Below are positions 1 to 5,685 of a stretch of 6,858 nt of DNA, piece by piece (within the stretch, counting starts at the first letter, position 1; every line of letters begins with the position of its first letter). The notes under the pieces are model-generated. The model saw nothing but the letters and a program-made list of their open reading frames with translations. It ran no database searches and had not been told where the DNA came from. The stretch is from Treponema sp. Lineage in GTDB: Bacteria; Spirochaetota; Spirochaetia; Treponematales; Breznakiellaceae. The stretch spans positions 1 through 6,858 of the forward strand of contig JAITES010000234.1 of NCBI GenBank assembly GCA_031281925.1, written 5' to 3'. The position numbers and the translations under genes were made by a program.

Positions 1-49
1 GTCAAAGTGTTTTGGCTTTCTGCCAAGATCATCACCTGTTATGTTGTGT

Positions 50-117
50 TAATCTGTGTAATCAGCGTAATCTGCGGACCTTTTTTCTTCCTTCTTTTAC
101 TTATTCGCCTTATTCGC
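50..117. repeat. Degenerate 9-base tandem repeats, two patches
   Basis: Three consecutive 9-mers occupy 50-76 (TAATCTGTG, TAATCAGCG, TAATCTGCG). Two exact copies of CTTATTCGC lie at 100-117 and are followed by CGTAGCGG. A pyrimidine-rich stretch (about 79-99) separates the patches. The units share a period of nine and a TAATC/TTATTC-like core ending in a GCG-type trinucleotide. No open reading frame covers them and they lie downstream of the DUF482 gene on the minus strand. Similar-looking intergenic strings occur, from memory, in several bacterial phyla, but I cannot name a family with certainty. Only about 2-3 units per patch are visible, so this is a short decayed array rather than a long one. 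Confidence 0.6.
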
Positions 118-172
118 CGTAGCGGTGAATCTTCCTTATACGGCGCCGTGTCTTTTTGGCACAGGCGGAACC

Positions 173-1324
173 CTATTTGAAAGGCAGCTCCGCGTTGAGG
201 AGGGCAATGTTCTCCTCCTCACGGAGATTGATGGCATCGATATTGCTTACGAATAGCTCCTCCAGCAGGGGATCAAAAAATTTATGCCAGCTCCTGTTGG
301 GACAAAGCCGGAAACCCCGGCGGATCTTGTGCGCCGATCCCGCACCCGGATCAAAAAAATGGATGCCTTCGCGGATACACCAGTCCATCGGCGTATAGTA
401 ACACGCGGCAAAGTGAAGATTGCGGATCTCTTCATAGGCGCCCCAGTAGCGGCCCCAGATTCTGTCGTTCTTGCGGACAAGAAAGGCAAGCGCGAGAATT
501 TCATCGTCTCTGCGGGCCTCAACAAAGGCAAGCCTCCTGCTGTATTCCTTTTAAAGATACATAAAAAATTCTTCGTTTACCCAGCGGGCATCCCAGGGGT
601 AAAATTTATCATTGGTAATGGTAAAGAGTTCAAACATCTTCCGGAAATGTTCTTCGCTTGCCTTTTCCCCTTCCACAATGCTGACCGCCACTCCCTGTTC
701 GGGAGGACTGCGGTATTCCTTGCGGATGTTTTTCCGTTGTCCCTTGGTAAAGAGATCCAGGTACGCGTCAAAATTTTTAAAATCATGATTCTGCCAGAGA
801 TAGTGTGAATGTTCCCATGCCGTGTATCCCAGGGAGGGCAGTATCCGTGAAAGGCCGGGATCGGCAAAGAGAAGGCTCAGGGAAACGATATTGTTCCGCC
901 TGCACACTTTTTCCGCCGCGTCAAGAATCAGGGCGGTAACTGTGTCGCCTGAAATTTCCGCTCTGTGCAGAAAATGGTAGCCTTCGGCAGGAGTTGCCGG
1001 TACTGTTCCCACAAGTTTCGGATACCAGTGATGCTTGAGTGAATGGGCCGCTTCCGCCCAGAAGTAATCGTAAACATATTCACCGTCGCTGTTGGTCTTC
1101 AGGTAAAAGGGAGCGGCGGCAAGCAGCCTTTCTCCCGACCAGAGTGTGAAGTGCAGAGGATGCCAGCCGGTTTCAGGACTTATGCTGCCCGATGCTTCCA
1201 TGGCGGAAAGCCATTCCCATTCGAGGAAGGGAAGATCGTTTTCGTCTGTTAAGGCATTCCACTGTTCACGCTTTATCTGGTCAATGGAACGCAGGATCTT
1301 TAATTCATATCCGGCTGCCGCCAT
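173..1324 (-). pseudogene. FemAB/GNAT-like acyltransferase (DUF482, COG3146 type), interrupted by an in-frame TAA
   Basis: The frame starts at ATG 1322-1324, preceded by a good GAGGT-type ribosome site, and runs 257 codons to a TAA at 551-553. It then continues in the same frame for 125 more codons to a TAG at 173-175. The first part has the family's N-terminal motifs (FLEWEWLSAMEASGS near residues 33-47, YPKLVGTVPATPA near 101-113, GQRKNIRKE near 195-203). The part after the stop reads on with GRYWG, LHFAACYY, then GAGSAHKIRRGF, which are the strongest conserved motifs of DUF482 proteins. The total, about 383 codons, is the usual family length. No frameshift is needed: one base change explains the break. 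The family is related to FemAB peptidyl-transferase/GNAT folds and often labelled peptidoglycan biosynthesis/recognition; the substrate is unknown. The start overlaps the upstream TtcA-like gene by 20 bases, so it is the last gene of the operon. The truncated 257-residue product would lack half of the acyltransferase core. A sequencing error is possible. Confidence 0.8.
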
Positions 1325-2078
1325 CCTGAACCTCTTCGATAATGGAATCCCTTAGAAGACCTCCTTCATTAAGGGCCCTGAAAATACGTCGTTTGACCGC
1401 GCCGGAATTACCGGTAAACGCGGCAATTTTTCCCCGGATATCCCTCCGTTTGGAATTAAGTCCATAGGGGCAGGTGCATGCCGCCTTCAATATTTCAAGT
1501 TCATCCGCGCAGGAAATGATCTGCCGTTCTTCGAGAAGTCCCAGGGGCCGGATAAGGCTTACCGGATACTTGCGGTACCTGAGAAGCAGGGGCATCGCAG
1601 AAATTGTACCTTTTGCGCAAAGATTCATAAAAAAGGTTTCGATAATATCATCCAGATGATGCCCCAGAGCTATCTTGTTGAAATTGCCTTCCACGGCATG
1701 ACGCAGTAATTCTGTGCGGCGCTGGGTGGAACACCAGTAACAGTTCATTTTTCTTCCCGGTTTCAATCTCCCGATGATGGGAACCGGAAGATCGGTAAAG
1801 GGGATGCCCCATTCGGCAAGACGTTTTTTAAGTTCTCCCTTCTTGCAGCAGGCGCAGAAATCGCTTGATATGTGCAGGGCCTCAAGGGTATATTCAAATC
1901 GCAGTGACTTTTTCAGAGTGGAAAGCGCCCAGGCCAGGGTGCTTGAATCCTTTCCCCCCGAAACGGCGATAAGGATACGGTCGCCCTTTTCCACAAGACC
2001 GAATTCCAGAATCGCCCTGGCGCAAAGTTTCCGTACAATTTCTGCTGCTCCTGCACGGCGGAGAAACCTGTCTGCCAT
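1305..2078 (-). CDS. ttcA: TtcA-like PP-loop tRNA 2-thiocytidine synthetase
   Basis: This 257-residue protein is a PP-loop ATPase of the TtcA/TilS superfamily, likely adding sulfur to cytidine 32 of tRNA in the cytoplasm. The ATP-binding SGGKDS loop is at residues 40-45. A Cys-x-x-Cys pair (C113, C116, in NCYWCSTQRR) matches the iron-sulfur ligands of TtcA. GHHLDD (139-144) and the IRPLGLLEE stretch (about 176-184) are typical. The later Cys region CTCPYG (C201, C203) would supply the third cluster ligand. An additional Cys group, C75/C77/C78, follows the second strand of the nucleotide-binding fold. The ATG lies immediately after the TAG of tcdA with no gap and only a weak ribosome site, which points to translational coupling. 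The LarE sulfurtransferase is also a PP-loop enzyme, but the SGGKDS (not SGGVDS) loop, the Cx2C and the GHHxDD motif favour TtcA. Whether the true product is s2C32 cannot be read from sequence. Confidence 0.85.
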   Translation of the reverse strand: MADRFLRRAGAAEIVRKLCARAILEFGLVEKGDRILIAVSGGKDSSTLAWALSTLKKSLRFEYTLEALHISSDFCACCKKGELKKRLAEWGIPFTDLPVPIIGRLKPGRKMNCYWCSTQRRTELLRHAVEGNFNKIALGHHLDDIIETFFMNLCAKGTISAMPLLLRYRKYPVSLIRPLGLLEERQIISCADELEILKAACTCPYGLNSKRRDIRGKIAAFTGNSGAVKRRIFRALNEGGLLRDSIIEEVQDGGSRI

Positions 2079-2861
2079 CTATAAACCGGTTATGTCCCGT
2101 ATCACGAGGCTTGCCAGTACCATTCCCGCCGCGGCTGTAACCATAACGGAACTGCCGTTAATGACTTTTTTTGAAGAACACCATTCGTGTTCTCCGGGAC
2201 TGCAGAAACAGGCGCCGCTTCCGCAGGAAACCGGTATCTCATCATGCCGCTTAAGATTTTCCGTACTGTATACCGCGGTGAAGCTTCCTGAAAAGCCGCG
2301 CTTCTTGAGGCCCTGTCTTACAAGCCGGGCCAGAGCGCAGCCATGCGTCTCCCAGATATCCGCCGTTTTGATGCGGGTGGGATCAAGTTTTCCCGCCATT
2401 CCCATGGAAGAATAGACCCTTACCCCGGCCCGGGCAGAGGCTTCAATGAGATCCAGCTTGTTGGAAAGGCTGTCGATTGCGTCAATAACATAGTCCGCCT
2501 TTTCAATGCCGAAGAGGGCGGAATTTTCCCGGGAGTAAACCTCCTCCCAGGTTTCGATAGTGCAGCGGGGATTGATGTCAAAAAGCCGTTCCCTGAGCGC
2601 TTCAACCTTCGCCTTACCGAGACTGGAGACAAAGGCCTCCGCCTGGCGGTTGATATTGGTGATACAAACCTTGTCGGAATCGACCAGGGCAATGCAGCCG
2701 ATGTCCGAACGCGCCAGGGCCTCCGCGGCCCAGGAACCCACCCCCCCGATCCCGAAAACCAGCACCCGTTTCCGTTCAAGAATTTTAAGTTTTTCCGTTC
2801 CGGTTATGATGGCCAGCCTTTGAAAGGCCGGATTGATACTGTCCAATGCCTTCCCTCTCAA
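2079..2861 (-). CDS. tcdA: tRNA threonylcarbamoyladenosine dehydratase TcdA (CsdL)
   Basis: This E1-like adenylating enzyme uses ATP to cyclise t6A37 of ANN-decoding tRNAs into ct6A. Numbering is from the upstream TTG. The nucleotide-binding GIGGVGSW is at residues 37-44, the acidic VDSDKVCITNINRQ at 60-73, DAID at 127-130, and SSMGMAGKLDPTRI at 151-164. GCALARLVRQGLKKRG (174-189) corresponds to the family's CPLA+xxR segment. The end, SVMVTAAAGMVLASLVIRDI, is the usual C-terminal helix. Length (about 255-260) fits. A Cys-rich stretch (C213, C218, C220, C228) sits before the last helix. The start is uncertain: TTG at 2859-2861 overlaps the queH stop by four bases (TTGA), but a second TTG at 2844-2846 has the better ribosome site (GAGGG, about 7 bases upstream) and would give 255 residues. 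A run of seven C (G on the coding strand) falls in the glycine loop codons. It is followed directly by the TtcA-like gene. Confidence 0.93.
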   Translation of the reverse strand: MRGKALDSINPAFQRLAIITGTEKLKILERKRVLVFGIGGVGSWAAEALARSDIGCIALVDSDKVCITNINRQAEAFVSSLGKAKVEALRERLFDINPRCTIETWEEVYSRENSALFGIEKADYVIDAIDSLSNKLDLIEASARAGVRVYSSMGMAGKLDPTRIKTADIWETHGCALARLVRQGLKKRGFSGSFTAVYSTENLKRHDEIPVSCGSGACFCSPGEHEWCSSKKVINGSSVMVTAAAGMVLASLVIRDITGL

Positions 2862-3457
2862 ATCCTCTGTGCCGCGTAACGTTCTTCTTCACTGAAGATA
2901 CAGCCGCAGTATTTCTGCATGTAAAGCTCCATGTTCCGCGCCTCTTTCTGGCCCTCACGGTAACGGGGCCGGAAGTCACGGTAGAAAAAAGCGATGCCGT
3001 AAACACCAGCGAGTTCTTCCGCCGTCTTCATGATACACTCGTGATCCTGCCAGGGACTGACAAGCAGACTCGTGCTGAAGTGGCTGTAGCCGTTTTCCGC
3101 CCCCCATGCCGCGGTTTTCTCAAGCCGCATCCTGTAGCAGGAGGCGCAGCGCCTGTTTCCGTTTTTCGGCCCCGCTTCAGTATCCGGAACACTCTTCCGG
3201 AATCCGAAGGGATCGGGATCCCCCTCCCGGTAAACGGTGCGTATAAAGGATCGTAAACCGTATTCGTCTTCGATACGGAGATCCAGATTACGGGAAGAGG
3301 CAAAACCGGCAAGGGATTCCCTGCGCTTTGAATATTCGGTAAAGGGATGTATGTTGGGATTGTACCAGTACAGATCCGGCTTTATACCCTCCTCCAAAAG
3401 GGCCGGAACAGAGCCTGAGGCGCAGGGGCCGCAGCAGGTATGGAACAGTAAACGCAT
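2858..3457 (-). CDS. queH: Epoxyqueuosine reductase QueH
   Basis: QueH (DUF208 family) carries out the last step of queuosine synthesis, reducing epoxyqueuosine to queuosine at position 34 of GUN-anticodon tRNAs. It is the non-homologous replacement for the cobalamin enzyme QueG. The 199-residue protein has the whole signature: HTCCGPCA at residues 6-13 (C8, C9, C12), YNPNIHP at 32-38, RRCASCYRMRLEKTA at 102-116 (C104, C107), FSTSLLVSPWQDHE at 127-140, FFYRDFRPRYREG at 157-169, and KYCGCIFSEEERY at 182-194 (C184, C186). The paired cysteines are the known ligand and redox positions. It is the first gene of the minus-strand operon. The ATG at 3455-3457 has no Shine-Dalgarno sequence; instead an extended -10 element lies five bases upstream, suggesting a leaderless or near-leaderless transcript. 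No other queuosine gene and no preQ1 riboswitch is visible here. Confidence 0.96.
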   Translation of the reverse strand: MRLLFHTCCGPCASGSVPALLEEGIKPDLYWYNPNIHPFTEYSKRRESLAGFASSRNLDLRIEDEYGLRSFIRTVYREGDPDPFGFRKSVPDTEAGPKNGNRRCASCYRMRLEKTAAWGAENGYSHFSTSLLVSPWQDHECIMKTAEELAGVYGIAFFYRDFRPRYREGQKEARNMELYMQKYCGCIFSEEERYAAQRI

Positions 3458-3462
3458 GGTTT

Positions 3463-3471
3463 ATTATTGCA
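3463..3471 (-). promoter_or_regulatory. Extended -10 promoter for the queH operon
   Basis: On the minus strand, TGC followed by AATAAT (five of six matches to TATAAT) lies at 3471-3463. The start codon of queH begins only six bases after the hexamer, so the predicted transcription start falls on or next to the A of ATG. No convincing -35 box is seen at 16-18 bases, as is common for extended -10 promoters. Predicted from sequence only. Confidence 0.45.
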
Positions 3472-3496
3472 TGTTTCACCGTTCCGATGCTATCAT
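3467..3496 (+). promoter_or_regulatory. Extended -10 promoter for the larA-like gene
   Basis: TGC followed by TATCAT (five of six matches to TATAAT) lies at 3488-3496, with a weak TTGCAT at 3467-3472 as a possible -35 box 18 bases upstream. The ATG at 3503 begins seven bases after the hexamer ends, so transcription would start at or beside the start codon. The element mirrors the queH promoter on the other strand, and the two -10 boxes lie within 35 bp. Confidence 0.45.
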
Positions 3497-3502
3497 GTAC
3501 TA

Positions 3503-4807
3503 ATGAATGGAATAATCAGCCGCCTGTGCACGGAAGTCCCTCTGCCCAAAATGATAAAAGTCAGGCAGATCTTTGACCGGGGAAGAATTGAAACGGCGGA
3601 TATTCCTTCTGCAGTGCGCAGGGAGATTAGCCTGAGCGAATTGGGCGATCCTGTCAAACCGGGCATGCGTATAGCCATTACCTGCGGAAGCCGGGGAGTG
3701 GCAAACATTGCGCTCATTATCCGCGCTCTGGCGGATTTTGTCAGATCGAGAGGCGCCCATCCCTTTGTGGTTCCCGCCATGGGCAGCCACGGAGGCGCCA
3801 GCGCCGAAGGGCAGCGGGCCTTAATCGCATCTTACGGAGTTACCGAAGAATTCATCGAATGTCCGATCCTCTCTTCCATGGAAACGGTTGAAATAGGCCG
3901 GAGCGACGAGGGTCTCGAACCCGGAACTTCGCCGGGCTTCCCGGTGCGTATCGATAAAAACGCCGCCCTCTCCGACGGCATCATTGTCGCGGGCCGGATC
4001 AAGCCCCATACGGATTTTCGCGGCCCCTACGAAAGCGGGATCATGAAGATGATGGCCATAGGGCTGGGAAAACGGGAAGGGGCCGACATCTGCCATAATC
4101 CCGGTTTTGCCAACATGGCGCGTATGGTGCCGCTCTTCGGCAGAACCATTATCTCCCATGCGCCGGTGATACTGGGTTTCGGAATTCTGGAAAACGCATG
4201 CGGGGAAACCTGCAGATTTGCCGCGATGCGGCCCGATGAAATCGAAGAAAAAGAACCTCTGCTTCTTGAAGAGGCCCGCGCTCATCTTCCGCTTATTCAT
4301 TTTGACAGTGTAGATGTACTGGTGGTTGACAGAATCGGCAAGGACATTTCCGGAGACGGCATGGATCCCAACATCACGGGTGCAAGCCCCTGTTCCCCCT
4401 TCGTGGAAGGCGGCCTTAAGGCCGGGCGTACCGTAATACTGGATCTGACGGAGGCAACTCACGGTTCCGCCATGGGTATGGGAGCGGCGCATACCATTAC
4501 CCGGAGACTTTTCAACAAGATCGACTACGAAGCCACCTATGTAAATGCCGTAACAAGCAGAGGATTGGATTTTGTGCGGATTCCCTGCATTCTTGAATCC
4601 GACCGTGAAGCGGTGCAGCTTGCCCTGAGGACTGCCGTCGGCGCGGATCCTCTGTGTCCCAGGATTATCCGCATTGCCGACAGTATTCATACCGAAACAC
4701 TGTTTATCTCGGAAGCGATGAAGGAAGAGGCCCTGAAAAATTCCCGGATAGAAATTGAAGGAGAGGCCGAAGAATGGCCCTTTGACGAAGCAGGTAATCT
4801 GTGGTAA
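3503..4807 (+). CDS. LarA-like (lactate racemase domain, DUF2088) nickel-pincer isomerase, substrate unknown
   Basis: This 434-residue protein belongs to the LarA superfamily, whose founder racemises lactate using a nickel-pincer nucleotide cofactor. Numbering is from ATG 3503. GSRG (62-65) and GSHGG (94-98, H96) lie in the N-terminal domain. RIKPHTDFRG (165-174, H169) is followed by SGIMKMMAIGLGK (K182) and by ICH (H198). H169, K182 and H198 plausibly correspond to the catalytic His, cofactor-linked Lys and nickel-ligand His of LarA (174/184/200), although the His-Lys spacing is three residues longer here. IGKDISGDGMDPN (278-290) marks the C-terminal domain and is typical of a LarA-like subgroup distinct from true lactate racemases. 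The cofactor genes larB, larC and larE are not in the window. Start choice: TTG 3467 would add 12 poorly family-like residues inside the promoter, and ATG 3551 (MIKVRQ) would remove a segment (EVPLPK) that I believe is conserved. ATG 3503 fits best and sits right behind the promoter, with no ribosome site. Confidence 0.85.
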   Translation: MNGIISRLCTEVPLPKMIKVRQIFDRGRIETADIPSAVRREISLSELGDPVKPGMRIAITCGSRGVANIALIIRALADFVRSRGAHPFVVPAMGSHGGASAEGQRALIASYGVTEEFIECPILSSMETVEIGRSDEGLEPGTSPGFPVRIDKNAALSDGIIVAGRIKPHTDFRGPYESGIMKMMAIGLGKREGADICHNPGFANMARMVPLFGRTIISHAPVILGFGILENACGETCRFAAMRPDEIEEKEPLLLEEARAHLPLIHFDSVDVLVVDRIGKDISGDGMDPNITGASPCSPFVEGGLKAGRTVILDLTEATHGSAMGMGAAHTITRRLFNKIDYEATYVNAVTSRGLDFVRIPCILESDREAVQLALRTAVGADPLCPRIIRIADSIHTETLFISEAMKEEALKNSRIEIEGEAEEWPFDEAGNLW

Positions 4808-4819
4808 TTTTTTGTGAAA

Positions 4820-4849
4820 AATGCTTGACAACAGAATGTTTGACAACAG
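4820..4849 (+). repeat. 15-base tandem repeat with two TTGACA boxes
   Basis: AATGCTTGACAACAG (4820-4834) is followed immediately by AATGTTTGACAACAG (4835-4849), identical but for one C/T change. Each copy contains TTGACA (4825-4830 and 4840-4845), the consensus -35 box. The matching -10 box is not clear: 17 bases after the second copy is TAGAGA (4863-4868), a weak match. The repeat lies in the 67-bp gap between the larA-like gene and the AT-rich ATPase gene and probably contributes to the latter's promoter or an operator. Confidence 0.6.
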
Positions 4850-4874
4850 CAGGAAAACGAAATAGAGAGGTATT

Positions 4875-5600
4875 ATGAATATTTCATCAAAATTATCTGT
4901 TGAAGAAATAGAAGCTCAATTAAGTAAGGCAATTCAGGCAGAAGAACCGATAATAATTACCACTTATACATTTCCGCATGAAATGGACCTTTATATAGGG
5001 AAACTATTATCTATATTTTTTAATCAGATACAAAAAGAACAGATAACTGATTATATAGTATACGGTGTACGGGAATTGATAGGGAATGCAAAAAAAGCAA
5101 ATACGAAGCGGATATTTTTCGCAGAAAAAGGATTGGATATAAACAATGAGGAAGACTATGTAATTGGAATGTCAAGATTCAAAGAGGAAACATTTAAAAA
5201 TTTAAATCATTACCTGCAATTACAAAAAGAAAAAGGACTGTATATAAAGCTAATGATACAGATGAAAGAAGAGCTGCTAAATATTGAAGTAAGAAACAAT
5301 GTAAAAATAACGGAGGCAGAACTCAGGAGAATTGAAGAAAAATTCTTGCTGGCAAAAAAATTCAATAGTATGGATGAAGTAATAACACAAGTAATGGACA
5401 CAACGGAGGGGTCCGGATTGGGATTAATCATACTGATATTGATGATGAGGAAGATGGGTATTGATAAGGAAAATCTAAGAATAAATAATGGCGAACAGGA
5501 GACGGTGGTAAAGATCGCGCTGCCCCTGGAAGCAATAAGTCCTGAAGAGATAGAAGAAGTAGAGGATATTGAGGAAATAGAAGAAGTTGAAGAAATATAA
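4875..5600 (+). CDS. Stand-alone histidine-kinase-type ATPase domain protein, AT-rich
   Basis: This 241-residue protein contains a GHKL/HATPase-like fold without a sensor or a phosphoacceptor histidine domain. The N box is VRELIGNAKKAN at residues 65-76 (E67, N71). A degenerate G1 region, IEVRNNVKI (137-145), lacks the usual DxGxG. The G2 box is TEGSGLGLIILILMMRK (177-193). The last strand, VVKIALPL (211-218), is followed by an acidic tail (224-241) made of two copies of a nine-residue Glu/Ile/Val unit. It is soluble, with no signal peptide or membrane helix. Similar small ATPase-domain proteins exist, to my recollection, in spirochaetes; none has a function I can name. Anti-sigma or partner-regulating roles are possible by analogy with other stand-alone domains of this fold. 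ATG 4875 has GAGAGG four bases upstream. Sampled 60-base blocks are about one third GC, against nearly 60% in the preceding gene, and AGA, ATA and TTA codons are frequent. That contrast suggests transfer or distinct selection. Confidence 0.75.
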   Translation: MNISSKLSVEEIEAQLSKAIQAEEPIIITTYTFPHEMDLYIGKLLSIFFNQIQKEQITDYIVYGVRELIGNAKKANTKRIFFAEKGLDINNEEDYVIGMSRFKEETFKNLNHYLQLQKEKGLYIKLMIQMKEELLNIEVRNNVKITEAELRRIEEKFLLAKKFNSMDEVITQVMDTTEGSGLGLIILILMMRKMGIDKENLRINNGEQETVVKIALPLEAISPEEIEEVEDIEEIEEVEEI

Positions 5601-5606
5601 AAGCAT

Positions 5607-5630
5607 AAAAAATGTCCGCATACAGGCGGA
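5607..5630 (-). terminator. Probable rho-independent terminator for sbcC
   Basis: Read on the minus strand, TCCGC (5630-5626), a six-base loop and GCGGA (5619-5615) form a five-pair GC-rich hairpin. CA and then six T (5612-5607) follow. It lies in the gap between the convergent sbcC and ATPase genes, beyond the sbcC stop. The short stem makes it only moderate. On the plus strand the hairpin is not followed by a T-run. Confidence 0.5.
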
Positions 5631-5685
5631 ACGTTATATGAGATTTGGACCGGCTTTTTATCGATAATTTGAATGAAAACTTCTA

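Noticed and set aside
50..117. CRISPR array
   Set aside because: The 9-base units are contiguous without spacers and far too short.
140..149. Perfect 10-bp palindrome ACGGCGCCGT as an operator or operon terminator
   Set aside because: It has no loop or T-run, and one short GC palindrome is expected by chance.
551..553. TAA recoding or alternative genetic code
   Set aside because: The larA-like and ATPase genes end in TAA at plausible family lengths, so TAA is a normal stop here, and no known recoding element uses TAA this way in bacteria.
284..808. Plus-strand open frame of 174 codons opposite the DUF482 gene
   Set aside because: It is antisense to a frame with strong family motifs on both sides of the TAA, and shows no family resemblance itself.
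1305..2078. PP-loop gene as LarE, the sulfurtransferase for the LarA cofactor
   Set aside because: Tempting because a larA-like gene is close, but the SGGKDS loop, Cx2C pair, GHHLDD and later Cys motif are those of TtcA.
1774..2415. Plus-strand open frame of 213 codons across ttcA and tcdA
   Set aside because: It spans two well-identified minus-strand genes; Ser/Arg-rich composition marks it as a shadow.
3458..3502. preQ1 riboswitch upstream of queH
   Set aside because: Only 45 bp separates the divergent starts and the predicted transcript begins at the ATG, leaving no room for an aptamer.
4807..4822. A/T hairpin ATTTTT-TGTG-AAAAAT just after the larA-like stop as a terminator
   Set aside because: The stem is all A-T pairs with no following T-run, so it is too weak to call.
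3821..4846. 341-residue open frame antisense to the larA-like gene
   Set aside because: Its sequence is low in recognisable motifs and rich in His/Gly/Arg typical of the reverse complement of a GC-rich gene. The plus-strand gene carries clear family motifs throughout.
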